From Euborellia annulipes (Eukaryota > Arthropoda > Insecta > Dermaptera > Anisolabididae): DNA of 64,000 bases. The stretch lies in contig JAKCPI010010729.1 in assembly GCA_023213315.1 (NCBI GenBank), forward strand, positions 1 to 64,000, written 5' to 3'. A model generated the notes under the pieces. The model saw only the letters and a program-made list of their open reading frames with translations. It did not search any database and was not told where the DNA came from. Shown here piece by piece: positions 1 to 10,202 of this stretch (position 1 is its first letter; every line of letters begins with the position of its first letter). Position numbers and translations under genes: made by a program.

Positions 1-285
1 TAAATTTATGTTTATTATGACTGATTAATATACAAGGTCTGGTACTTCAGAAGTTGAGAGAGAGAATGATCCCGCCCGGGAGTGGGGGGTGGCCTTTTAT
101 GCCTTCTTCCAGACAGTAATACCCCATTCTCAGGGGATCAGACACACGTGTAACGATTCCAATTGCAGAATTTGCGCTTTTCTGTGCGAATCTTTACATG
201 TGTGTCTTGTTCTAGAAATATATCAAATTTTGCCATCGAATGAGTTTAAAAATATAGCTTTAGATTCCAAATATCAAATTTTGTA

Positions 286-304
286 TCTCTCTCTCTCTCT
301 CTCT
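286..304. repeat. (TC)n microsatellite
   Basis: This is a pure CT/TC dinucleotide run of about nine units. The surrounding first 1.2 kb is AT-rich and contains no repeat or gene that I recognise. The open frames that cross the run (one on each strand) translate the microsatellite as alternating residues and look like chance. Confidence 0.9.
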
Positions 305-1208
305 GTTCTTTTAGCTTCACAACACATTAGGAACTTTCTTTGCAGGCAATCAGGTAAGTTGAGGACATTTGTCAGTGAAAGCTCAATAGCTGTAAATATA
401 CTAGACTCATTCGATAGTCTAAAGGAGCAGCCTGTAGAACCATTAATTTTCGATCCGACTGTATAAACACAGACGACACCATTAAGTCTGTTCACAATTT
501 CAGAGAACATAGTTCGGAACACCAGAAGATTCGTTTCATCCTTTTTGAATTTCTCTAACTCCCAAATTATTGTTATTGGTATGTTTGTTGGACCTAACCA
601 CCGAGTTCTGGTACCTCTAATCGGGTCATTAACAAATTTATTTATTTATAATCGTTAAGAATGAATTTTTTTTCTTTTTTTTTTTGTACATAACAGAAAA
701 ATGTCACATGTATCGATATAGATCATTTTTCTTCTTCCTTCCCTATTGATAATAATAAAAAGAAAATATGGCTGGTTGACCATTTATCAAGAGGCAAGCA
801 AATCTGTCAGATGCTGACTGCATAAAAGAACAAGCAACTTTTTGCTTTTTTTTTTTTTTTTCTTATTGTATAAACATAAGCTTTTTCTAGTTTGAATGTC
901 ATTTTTATAAGACATATATAAACCTCCCAGGGGAGAAAAAGAACAAGAACAACAAACGACAACGAACTTGTTTTTTATTTTTGTGCGCTAATTTTATTTA
1001 TTTTTGATAACTAGCCGCTTCACCCGCCTTCTGCGGACCCTCTCCTTTTCTTAATCATATGCCGCAATTTTTCAGTCAACTAGTTTCACACACATTCACT
1101 AGCGGCCCTTGGGTGTTTCCGCCTATCTCCACCATTTCAGGCAATTAATAATAAAAATACATTTCTGGTTTACTAAAAAATACCACTCCGTTATCTTAAA
1201 GGGGAATC

Positions 1209-1560
1209 TATATATATTTTAATAGCGGAGTGTCCGTCTGTCTGTCTTGATCCAATCAGAGTCCCATTCCCGATTTCTCTAAAAAAAAAAAAAAAATTAA
1301 AAAATTTAATTATATAAAAATGTTTATTATATTTTATTTGAAAGATTTAATTATTTAAATTAATTTTATATTGGCTTTAATTCAAGTACTGAACACTTGC
1401 TCCGGCTCAAGTGAACGTTTGTTACGTGCCTTTTTTATGTATTCGACGTCAGCGCCATCTGCAGGCATTCCTATGAAGTTATATTCAAATTTTCCCGCCA
1501 TTTTCACTCATTCCCATGAAGTTAGTCACGATAGACAGACGGATATATATATATTTTTCA
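1209..1560. mobile_element. Possible MITE with inverted ends TCCGTCTGTCTGTC
   Basis: A 19-base stretch at 1233-1251 (TCCGTCTGTCTGTCTTGAT) is matched in inverted form at 1525-1543 with two mismatches, and both sides run into AT-alternating tracts at 1209-1222 and 1544-1557. The interior holds the phrase CAAGTACTG..CACTTGCTCCG, which recurs in the palindrome at 44.3 kb, and the left flank ATATTTTAATAGCG recurs at 17331. I infer a short non-autonomous element. No target duplication is clear and there is no coding capacity. Confidence 0.4.
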
Positions 1561-2564
1561 TTTGGCTTTAATTTTTCATAAGCCAAGACAAAATTCAATG
1601 CTTTCCAACGGGCAAATTCTGGAATTTTTCCTGTTTTTTAATAATTCCTATTGTAATTATACTCTGATGCCATCTAGCATTCAATTTTTAAATTATTTTC
1701 ATATATGAACGCCGGATACATAATTCCCTCTTCCCCCCAGTAACACAGTACGATAAATAAATAAATATTTTGCACCAACAGTTATAATCCGACATTTCAA
1801 TTTTTCTTTTTAAACTTCAATAACAGATTAATGATAAATTTTACAATAAAAGTGTATAGAAGGAAAATTATCGAGATTTTAATTATTTATTCATTGATAT
1901 TCTTTTAATTAATTTCGATTAAGTGAGATATTAGCGATTTTATTTTTTTTAAATTTTGATTTCCTCAAGCAAAACACTTTTGTGACGGCTTTATAACTTT
2001 TTTCAAGCATCTCTATTATAAATTATAGAATCTACTTGTTAACATTGTTACAATCACCCTGATTTATCTCAAAAACTGTTAAAGTATGGGCCCCATCAAA
2101 ATGGGGGTTATTTTCTCAACCGAAAATTGAAAGAACAAATAAATTAAAATTAATGCAAATCATTTTTTAAATAAACCCTAAAAATAAAATAAAAAAGGGT
2201 AAAGGGTTAAATGCTGTTGGATGTTAAAGGAAGATTAAATAATTAAAAATAGCATATGTGTTGACCCGGAGGATGGTGACCCAGATAGTCTCCTTTTAAT
2301 AACAAACTTAATTCCTTTCTCTAATTAAGAACATTATTAATTGAATAACGAGTGAGTGTATTTTTAAAATGTGAATAAATAATTATATATAAAATCGCTG
2401 ATATCTTAGTACACACTTAACCGAATTTAATAAATTATATACGTATATATGAACTTTAAAGAAAATTAAATTTTGTGGAATTTAATAATTTTTGTATAAA
2501 ATTGATAGTAAAAAATTTATTTAAGTTATAAAATAAAAAAAAAATTTGAAAAATGAGAATTGTG
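1561..2564. other. AT-rich stretch, nothing recognised
   Basis: The interval is A/T-dominated with many stop codons in all frames. I see no hairpin, repeat shared with the rest of the window, or gene. It may be ordinary intergenic or intronic DNA. Confidence 0.6.
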
Positions 2565-2568
2565 TGTT

Positions 2569-3401
2569 ATTAAATCTCACAAGAAATTTTATATATAAAT
2601 TAAATAAATATTCTAACAGTGTAACGGGGTTGTTAACCTTAGGGCTAGATACCGTTATTAGGATTGGGGTGTGTCAGCGTGCTCGATGCACAAGTGATAA
2701 ACAATCGGGAGCAAGTTGTTGGTTATTGGGCTAGGTACCGGTATCGTTATTGAGATTAATGAGTGTCACCTTAAACGATGCACCAGTGATAACAATCGGG
2801 AGCGGGTTGTTGGCCTGAGGGTCAGGTACCGGTACCGTTATTTAGATTAATCAGTGTCACCTTACACGATGTACCAGTGATAAACAATCGGGACAGGGTT
2901 GTTAGGCATTGGGCTAGGTACCGGTATCGTTATTAGGATTGGTGCGTGTCACCGTGCACGATGTACCAGTGAGATAAACAACTGGGGAATGTTTTCTTAT
3001 TTTTTGTAAAAAAAATTATGCCGAAATTTTAAATTTTTCCCTCAAATAAATTTTTTTTTTTATTATAATATATTTATAAGGTTAGAATGTAATTATTAAT
3101 TCGACTCAAAATTTTATTAATATACTTTTTTCTAAATATAAATTTAAATAAATTATTTTTATTTTTTTATTTGAAACTCAGAAATTACTTGACTGATTTT
3201 TATGAATTTTTTTCATTTCTGTCTATAATTAAATATTCCAGATTGATCATTTTTTTTTTTTACAAAATCTCTTTTTAAATTAGGTATCCAAAAGATTGAA
3301 AAAAAGACCATAAAAATCAGTAAAGTGATTTCTAAGTTACAAAAAAAAAAAAAAATTTATTTTACTTTATTTAAATATTTAAATTTCTTGTGAGATTTAA
3401 T
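2569..3401. mobile_element. Inverted-repeat element enclosing a 90-bp minisatellite
   Basis: A 21-bp sequence at 2569-2589 (ATTAAATCTCACAAGAAATTT) is present as an exact inverted copy at 3381-3401, with weaker similarity beyond. Inside the right half a second inverted pair occurs (about 3173-3212 against 3300-3342, core ACTGATTTTTATG). The same module appears again at 4210-4258 and, inverted, at 7082-7112. This suggests a foldback or MITE-type element that has captured or expanded a minisatellite. No protein is encoded. Confidence 0.5.
2626..2988. repeat. Minisatellite, about 90 bp x 4
   Basis: Four direct repeats of 86-93 bp start near 2628, 2714, 2804 and 2897. Each contains GGTTGTT, then a GGGCTAGGTACCGGTAT segment, a TTAGGATT or TGAGATT stretch, GTGTCACC, an ACGATGTACCAGTGATAA segment and CAATCGGGA. 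Copies differ by scattered substitutions and small indels, so the array is not brand new. The unit is markedly richer in G+C than its surroundings. A 62-codon open frame crosses the first copy but is not conserved into the others. Confidence 0.9.
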
Positions 3402-3700
3402 AATACAAAATTAATTAAATTTATTTTTATTTTTTTATTTTTTTTTTTGAGAAATAAAAGAATTCAAGAAGTTACGCTCTATTAAATTATATAAATTCTT
3501 TGTTTTTATTGTTATTATTACGAGAGTAGAGTGTATTATTATTAATTAATTAATTAAAACGCGGCAAGACAATTAATTTAAACACAGATGTTGTTCTATT
3601 GTCCTGGAAAAAAGGAATTTATTCTCACTTTATTAACATTTTTTTAAAATTATTTAATAATAATTCACTTTTTAGTGCTATTATTCATAGTTAAATTATG

Positions 3701-3719
3701 ACGTTGTTGTTGTTGTTGC
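3701..3719. repeat. (GTT)n microsatellite
   Basis: Five GTT units lie here in an AT-rich stretch (3406-4690) with several A or T homopolymers of ten or more bases. Apart from the ACTTGACCGATTTTTATGG module at 4210-4258, shared with 3.2 and 7.1 kb, nothing else in that stretch is recognisable. Confidence 0.8.
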
Positions 3720-4696
3720 TAAACAACACATACAAGATTTTATCTACCGTTGAACAAAAAAAAATCTTATCTTTTTTTTTACATAAATTTATTATTTTTT
3801 TTCTTTCCCTTTTCTTTCTTTTTCCGTTTTAATTTCCGAAAATGTACCGGAATTAATAATCACAAATTATAATTTTTATTTGTACGTAAAATTAATAAGA
3901 AAAAAAAAAAGGAAATAAAAATGTCTCTTTGCAATTTATATCTTTAAAGAAAAAAAAAAAAATGAATTGAGGAAGAGATGTCTGTTGGTTGAAAATTATG
4001 AGTAAAAAAAGAAGAAAAATGTTCTTTTGAGATCCAATATCACTGATATTTTTGATTAAAAATAATTAGAATATTGTTAAATGATTGTTGAATTTAATTA
4101 ATAATAAATTTAAATAAAATTTAATTAATTATTAATAAAAAAAATAATAATAATTAAGAAATTTGATATTTAATTAATTAAAAACCTATTAATTATTATT
4201 TTTTATTTGTTGTTTGCAACTCCGAAACTACTTGACCGATTTTTATGGACTTTTTTTCAAATGGAATTTCGCCAAAATTCATTATTTTCATTGGTCTATG
4301 GAACTAATTTAACTTTAAGAAATAAAACGAATTTTCTCTACAAGTATTATTTTTTAATATACCTGGTACACCTCCAATTTGATTTTTCCATTTCGAGATA
4401 TTTACCAATAGAGGTGTAAATATTTTTTTTTTTTTAAGTTTAATGATTAATATACAAACTACCTTGTATGAGTTGAAATTGCATATACACGCTGATAACA
4501 AATGGTATTATAAAATAAACATGTTATGCTTTTTCGTTGTTCTCCCCTTTCCCTCTTTAAACTTTATAATATTAGAGAGAGAGAATGGAAATACAAATTA
4601 TTTGGGTTACAAGTTTGTTTACAATGAGGCGATGTGCTTTGGATTGATAAGAGGGTGGTTGGGGTTGAATTGACATAATACCATCCTCCCCGATTT

Positions 4697-4715
4697 CTCT
4701 CTCTCTCTCTCTCTC
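4697..4715. repeat. (CT)n microsatellite
   Basis: This is a pure TC/CT run of nine to ten units about 80 bp before the first HP element. It accounts for the short minus-strand open frame with alternating Arg-Glu residues. Confidence 0.9.
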
Positions 4716-4790
4716 TTGAATTTTAGAGAGATAAAGGATTAATACAAGAATCAACAAATAACTAAAAAAGAAGAAAATCGCCATTTTTTT

Positions 4791-5378
4791 ACTTTCTCTT
4801 ACCTATGTATATATGTAATATATATATAGAGAGAAAGTATTGGATTCATGTCAAAAATTCGATGTCGAGATTTTGATGGATCTTCACGTTTTGAGGTCCC
4901 CTGAATCCAAAAAAGTGGTTTTCGCGACATGGTCTGTCTGTGGGTGGGTGTGTGGGTGGGGTGTGGGTGGGTGGGTGGGTGGGTGTGTGTTCAATTTTAA
5001 GGATGAAGGAATTGAGCTACGAGGTTGAAATTTTATATTTAAGTTAAACACCCCCTGGAACCGGAAAAATAAGCTTTTAATCAAAATCGGCCAAAGAGTA
5101 CTAGTACTTTACTGATGTACTTTTTCAGTTTTTTTCGATTTTCTCAAAATTTGCTCCAACGATTTTTTTAAAAATTCAAAAATCAATTATTTTTTAGATG
5201 CTCTTTAAAATGTATATTCTCATTTTGCGATTGAAATCTTCTGAAGACCACTTTACTCTTGTGTTTCATAGGAAAGATAGGAAAAATGGTTGCCATGGTT
5301 ACAAAATATAAATATTTTCCCATACTTATAAATTTTACATCTGAATTCAAATATTCCCTACTGCCGGGAACTAAATAT
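4791..5378 (+). mobile_element. HP element copy 1 (A to B, head-to-head with copy 2)
   Basis: The copy begins with hairpin A (ACTTTCTCTTACC at 4791 pairing with AGAGAGAAAGT near 4829-4840). It continues through ATTCGATGTCGAGATTTTG, the GGGT microsatellite (4942-4984), the AAGTACTAGTACTTTACTG block (5098-5115) and the GGTTGCCATGG block near 5288, ending near AACTAAATATTTTTC. Its own B end has been replaced: it reaches the hairpin B of copy 2 through about 28 bp of unrelated A-rich sequence. With copy 2 it forms a palindrome of about 1.3 kb. Confidence 0.85.
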
Positions 5379-5405
5379 TTTTCGTAAAGAAGTCAAACAA
5401 AAAAA

Positions 5406-6093
5406 AAAAAATCTGGTGTGACTGGCGCACAGCACACAACTTTCCTCTTACCTTCGGTAATCGAAAGTTGTGCACTGTGCTTGTCACACCAGATTTTTTG
5501 TGTCGACATGTATTTAGTTCCCGGCAGTAGGGAATATTTGAATTCAGATGTAAAATTTATAAGTATGGGAAAATATTTATATTTTGTTACTATGGCAACC
5601 ATTTCTCCTATCTTCCCTATGAAGCATAAGAGTAAAGTGTGCTCAAACAATTTTGTGGGCAAAACGAGAATATACATTTGAAAGAGCATCTAAAAAATAA
5701 TTGATTTTGAATTTTAATCAAAATCGTTAGAGCGAATTATGAGAAAATCGAAAAAAAACTGAAAAAGTACATCAGTAAAGTACTAGTACTCTTTGGCCGA
5801 TTTTGATTAAAAGCTTATTTTTCCGGTCCCGGGGGTGTTTAACTTAAATATAAAATTTCAGCCTCATAGCTCAATTCCTTCATGCTTAAAATTTGACACA
5901 CACCCACCCACCACCCACCCACCCACCCACCCACACACAGACAGACCATGTCGCGAAAACCACTTTTTTTGGATTCAGGGGACCTCAAAACGTGAAGATC
6001 CATCAAAATCTCGACATCGAATTTTTGACATGAATCCAATACTTTCTCTCTATATATATATTACATATATACATAGGTAAGAGAAAGTAAAAA
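5406..6093 (-). mobile_element. HP element copy 2 (B to A, full length)
   Basis: This full-length copy reads B to A on the plus strand. Hairpin B spans about 5411-5492 (ATCTGGTGTGACTGGCGCAC pairing with GTGCTTGTCACACCAGAT, inner stem CAACTTTC/GAAAGTTG). Hairpin A lies at about 6043-6088. The body matches copy 3 in inverted orientation almost base for base, including the unusual GACACACACCCACC junction, so the two separated recently. An 87-codon frame opens in hairpin B, but the same frame is broken or altered in the older copies, so I do not treat it as coding. Confidence 0.9.
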
Positions 6094-6117
6094 CGAAAAT
6101 TCTTTACGAATTGTAAT

Positions 6118-7063
6118 CAAGGGCGGATCCAGAGGTGTTTCTCGGGGGGGGGGGGGTAATCTGGTGTGACTCGTCGCACAGCACACTATTTTTTTTTAAT
6201 TTCGGTAATTTAAAAGCGCATTCTATACTTCTTTGCCAGAATATAAATACACATCAAATTTTTACTTTCTCTTACCTATGTATATATGTAATATATATAT
6301 AGAGAGAAAGTATTGGATTCATGTCAAAAATTCGATGTCGAGATTTTGATGGATCTTCACGTTTTGAGGTCCCCTGAATCCAAAAAGTGGTTTTCGCGAC
6401 ATGGTCTGTCTGTGTGTGTGGGTGGGTGGGTGGGTGGGTGGGTGTGTGTCAAATTTTAAGCATGAAGGAATTGAGCTATGAGGCTGAAATTTTATATTTA
6501 AGTTAAACACCCCCGGGACCGGAAAAATAAGCTTTTAATCAAAATCGGCCAAAGAGTACTAGTACTTTACTGATGTACTTTTTCAGTTTTTTTCGATTTT
6601 CTCATAATTCGCTCTAACGATTTTGATTAAAATTCAAAAATCAATTATTTTTTAGATGCTCTTTCAAATGTATATTCTCGTTTTGCCCACAAAATTGTTT
6701 GAAGCACACTTTACTCTTATGCTTCATAGGGAAGATAGGAGAAATGGTTGCCATAGTAACAAAATATAAATATTTTCCCATACTTATAAATTTTACATCT
6801 GAATTCAAATATTCCCTACTGCCGGGAACTAAATACATGTCGACACAAAAAATCTGGTGTGACAAGCACAGTGCACAACTTTCGATTACCGAAGGTAAGA
6901 GAAAGTTGTGTGCTGTGCGCCAGTCACACCAGATTTTTAAGTATTAATTTTAAAAATTTTACATTAAAAATAAATTTTTTTGCGAAAAAAAGGTATTTTT
7001 TTCGAATCTCGGGGGGGGGGGGGTAATTACCCCCTTTTTACCCCCCCCTTGTATCCGCCCTTG
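6118..7063. mobile_element. hAT-type MITE interrupted by HP copy 3
   Basis: The terminal repeats are CAAGGGCGGATCC at the left and GGATACAAGGG inverted at the right (ends ATCCGCCCTTG). They are flanked by a perfect 8-bp direct repeat, ATTGTAAT (6110-6117 and 7064-7071), the duplication size typical of hAT elements. Without the nested HP element the MITE is about 270 bp and aligns from end to end with the uninterrupted copy at 59017-59291. It carries two G homopolymers of 12-14 bases. No transposase is present. Confidence 0.9.
6264..6938 (+). mobile_element. HP element copy 3 (A to B, nested in MITE)
   Basis: This complete copy runs from hairpin A (6264-6313) to hairpin B (about 6850-6938) and includes the GGGT run (6420-6444). 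It sits inside the hAT MITE at a T5 tract. The empty site is seen at 59160, where the MITE reads CAAATTTTTAAGCATT without interruption. Here CAAATTTTT precedes ACTTTCTC, and CCAGATTTTT precedes AAGTATT. So either TTTTT was duplicated on insertion, or the element carries its own terminal T tract and makes no duplication. Confidence 0.93.
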
Positions 7064-7200
7064 ATTGTAATTAAAAAAAAATTCATAAAAATAAGTCAAG
7101 TAGTTTCAGAGTAACAAATAAAATTTAAAGATATAATTAATTTTAATTAATTTAATTTAATTCATATCAAATTTCTTATTATTGGAATAAAGATAATGAC

Positions 7201-7640
7201 TTTTTTTTGGAATGGGTGTATATGGTCCGAAGACCTATAATGACCAATGGTCATATGCAGCCAGGAAGAATATAGTTAAAAAAAATAAAAAGAAGAAGCA
7301 TAAAAGGGTAACTCAACTTCGGGAACTGAGAAGATATCTGTTGAAAATAGACTTGAAAGTTTGAAGATTGAGGTCGAGGGCCGGTGGCAATGGACAGCAC
7401 GCCTATGCCCTGGAAAGGCTGGAGATCCTGGGTTGGGTTCCCGGGGCTATGGGATGTTTGGCCTCACCAATATATATATCTCTATGACTCAGTTAAGTCC
7501 GAAAAGAATCGAGATGTTTTGAATACTAATATCTAATTCAAATATATAAATCTCGAAAATATTTAACTATGAAGATTGTAGGTTTTGGAGAAGATAGATG
7601 CAGGGAGCTTGTTCCATTTACGGGAGGTCATTATTACATG
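7201..7640 (+). mobile_element. Family-D interspersed repeat, split by SINE-B
   Basis: The sequence shares GGAATGGGTG, AATGACCA.TGGTCA, AAGCATAAAAGGG, GGGAACTGAGAAGAT and GCAGGGAGCTTGTTCCA, in the same order, with 52449-52650. The copy at 52.6 kb lacks the SINE-B insertion and shows the empty site. The family is unknown to me, non-coding, and has no visible terminal repeats. Confidence 0.75.
7371..7569 (+). mobile_element. SINE-B copy 1 (tRNA-derived)
   Basis: The copy is flanked by the direct repeat TGAAGATTG (7362-7370 and 7570-7578). The tRNA-like head contains GGTGGCAATGGACAGCACGC (box-A region) and ATCCTGGGTTGGGTTCCCGG (box-B region, mutated from GGTTCGATTCC). It is followed by GGCCATGGGATG.TTTGGCCTCACCA-type sequence and an AT-rich tail. 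The same head occurs at 7911, 24079 and 42712. Confidence 0.8.
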
Positions 7641-7910
7641 TAGAGAAGAATAATACAAATTGATGATCTTTAAATAAGCATTTTAGAATCTCCATAAAGT
7701 TTTTTTCTTCATTCTTTAGCGTAAAATTAAAATCCGAAGGTAATGGTGTGTTGAAAAAATAAATAAATTTAATGAAATAGTGTAATATTGGCTGTTCTTT
7801 TCTGGAATACCTTCATTCCTTCCGAATATAGTTTCCTTTTGTGACAATTGATGTTTAATTGAAATGGGTTGCAGGCAGCGATGGATAAATAATTATTTAA
7901 CAATTTGTTA

Positions 7911-8010
7911 AGGGGCCTGGTGGCCTGCAAAGGAACACCGTTGCCCCGGATAGGCTGGAGATCCTGGGTTCGATCCCTGGGGGCCATGGATCGTTAGGCC
8001 CACCAACAAA
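7911..8010 (+). mobile_element. SINE-B copy 2
   Basis: This stretch shares GGCTGGAGATCCTGGGTTCG, then ATCCCTGGGGGCCATGG and CCACCAACAAAAAAA, with the other SINE-B copies. The box-B sequence GGTTCGATCCC is intact. The A-box side (TGGTGGCCTGCAAAGGAAC) is diverged. It ends in an A-rich tail. I could not define a target duplication with confidence. Confidence 0.75.
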
Positions 8011-8538
8011 AAAATATACAAAGTGTTTAGAAGAGATCAATAAAAAGTTAGAAAATTCTCTACCAAAAAAAAAAAGATCTAAAGATTATTCGATCTTCCA
8101 TTTTTTTCTCTTACCCACTTCACTTTAAATACTAAAAATTATCAAAGTCAAATGAAAATTGGGAAAAAAAACGTGATAATTTAATTAATTAGAAATTTAT
8201 ACACGTGAGCGACAAAATAGGTAAGCAATTTGCGGCGTCAAATGTCGGTCTTTTTCTTTTTCTAGAATGTTTATAAACAAACATGGCCTTGGTTCTCACA
8301 CTCACAAACATAGTTAGGTGAAGTAAACGCGAGTTTCCTAATTGCCGCCACCCACGCAGTGCGAGTTCCGGCCCCCTGACGGGGTCTCGAAGCCTGGACC
8401 CCACAGCTTGTCCACTCGGATTTCTTCTTCTTTTCCAACAACCAACAAAACATACACATTAACTAATGACCAGTTCCGTGTATTATTATTTTAAATATGA
8501 AAATATTTTCTTAAAATTGGAATCATGATTTAATTTTT
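8011..8538. other. Unassigned interval with a richer island
   Basis: Most of the interval is AT-rich, but 8330-8420 is locally GC-richer (GGCCCCCTGACGGGGTCTCG). The latter contains a CCCCTGACGGGG hairpin. The minus-strand open frames here have no recognisable domain. No repeat copy elsewhere in the window matches it. Confidence 0.4.
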
Positions 8539-9374
8539 ACTTTCTCTTACCTAAATATGAAATATATATTTAGAGAAAGTATTAAATTCATGTCAAAAAT
8601 TCAATGTCGAGATTTTTATGGAAATACACGTTTTGAGGTTCAGTGAATCCAAAAAAAGTGGTTTTTGCGACATGGTCTGTGTGTCTGTTTGTGGTGTGAA
8701 CAAAATATCTCAAGAACGAAAAGTTTTAGGAGGTTGAAATTTTATATTAAAGTTAGGTACCTCCAAGGGAGGTAACAGGAAGAAAATCGGTCAAGAAGTA
8801 CTTGTACTTTAGAAATGTACTTTTTAACTTTTTTTCTAAAAATTCGCTCTAACGATTTTGATTAAAATTCAAAAATCAATTATTTTTTTAGATGTTCTTT
8901 AAAATGTATATTCTTGTTTTACTCTCAACAGTGTTTGAAGCCCACTTTACTCTTGTTCAGTGAGGGACAATATTAAGTCCCACCCATGCGTTTTCTACTT
9001 GTGATTATTTCATTGTTTTTATAAAAGAAAATGAAAATCTTTATTGGAAATTTTCTAGGCTTGAATCATGCAAGTTTCCATTAAAAAATATATAGTCTAA
9101 TATTTTTTTTTTAAACAATGAAATAATCACAAGTAGAAAAGGCAGGGGTGGGAGTTAATATTGTCCCTCACTGTACTTCTAGAAAAGATGGGAAAAATAG
9201 TTGCCATGGTAACAAAATATAAATATTTTTCTCTGTTTATAAATTTTATATCTTGAATTCTAATATATAGGCGGAAACTAAACATATGTCGACACAAAAA
9301 ATCTGGTGTGACAAGCACAGGCACCAAAGGTAAGAGAAAGTTGAGTGCTGTTCGACCAGTCACACCAGATTTTT
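8539..9374 (+). mobile_element. HP element copy 4 (A to B), split by mariner-like MITE
   Basis: The copy runs from hairpin A (8539-8581) to hairpin B (about 9294-9374). It belongs to an older subfamily: instead of the GGGT run it has TGTGTCTGTTTGTGGTGTG followed by CAAAATATCTCAAGAACGAA. It is interrupted at the usual CTCTTGTACTTCAT site by the palindromic MITE at 8958-9173. Flanking T tracts are five bases on both sides. Confidence 0.9.
8958..9173. mobile_element. Mariner-like MITE (TA target)
   Basis: Long inverted ends begin CAGTGAGGGACAATATTAA and extend about 60 bp (to CTTGTGATTATTTCATTG). The insertion point in the HP element is TA in uninterrupted copies (CTTGTACTTCAT). Here the right flank is TA and the left has become TT. 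CAGTG ends with a TA target are typical of Tc1/mariner. It is non-coding. Confidence 0.85.
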
Positions 9375-10037
9375 CACTTTTAAAATACCGTATCATATTT
9401 AAAAAACTGATTCATTCATGTACAAGGAGGGAATTAAAAAATACAAATTAATTTATTATACACCTGTGCACCTACATGAGCGCGCTACTCAAAATCAACC
9501 CATTCATTATCTTTATTCTTTAAACAACTCGGCCCCCACAGTTATCTCCTATTTAATTATCCTAACCTAATAATATCCGGATAGGATGAACTTGTTCATT
9601 GTGTCTGTGTTTGTGTACCCTACGCTCGCCATTTCCCCACTAATTTCATCTTTTATCGGGCCATAAATTTTCCTAAGTATTTTTTTTTTTTTTTTTTACA
9701 TTCGACTACCCTAAACTTCCTTTCATCTTGAAGGACAAGAAAAAGACTCAACAGACATAAAAGAATATCAAAACCAAGAGGGGGCGGGAATTCTAAACAA
9801 CATGAAAAGTTTTCAAGTTCAGTGAATTTTATGAAATTTAATATTTGGATATCAAAATAAGAGAGTCTTTTTTTTCCTTTTTCGAAGAGGATGTTTTTTA
9901 AGGATGTCATGAAAAATCTTAATAATCGACAAAAGAGTATTTTGGATGATCATATCAATGTAAGAATATTATGTTAAAACATCAAATTGAAGACATTGCA
10001 ATATTTTGTTAAAAATTAATAATAATTTCTTATACCA

Positions 10038-10110
10038 GGGGTTCCCAACGGGTTCCAGGTGGAAGTTTAAAAAGGATCTATTCAAATATTCAAGAGATCT
10101 ATTAGGAGTC
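10038..10110 (+). mobile_element. Single hAT-like terminus
   Basis: The sequence CAGGGGTTCCCAACGGGTTC resembles the common hAT-superfamily end CAGNGGTTCCCAAC. No partner end is found nearby, so this is a truncated relic. Similar single ends lie at 20097 and, inverted, at 52689. Confidence 0.4.
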
Positions 10111-10202
10111 GATGAAATCAATCAAGTAAAATATAATAATTTACTCTAGCTAAAAAAAAAAACCAAAATTATTATTAAATTATTATAAATACCATAAAAT
10201 AA

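Noticed and set aside
89..466. A 125-codon plus-strand frame
   Set aside because: It crosses a CT microsatellite, lacks any recognisable domain and is paralleled by a minus-strand frame. Treated as chance.
4942..4984. GGGT array as a telomeric repeat
   Set aside because: It is GGGT, not TTAGG or TTAGGG, and occurs at a fixed internal position of HP elements.
5418..5681. Open frame of 87 codons in HP copy 2, with similar frames at 51835-52242 and 62250-62627
   Set aside because: The frames recur only because the repeat recurs. They overlap hairpin B, are open on both strands, and are broken by stops or shifts in older copies such as 19495 and 34503.
4791..6093. HP element as a conventional TIR transposon of 1.3 kb
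   Set aside because: The symmetry comes from two copies in opposite orientation. Single copies elsewhere (8539, 51457, 62330) have unlike ends.
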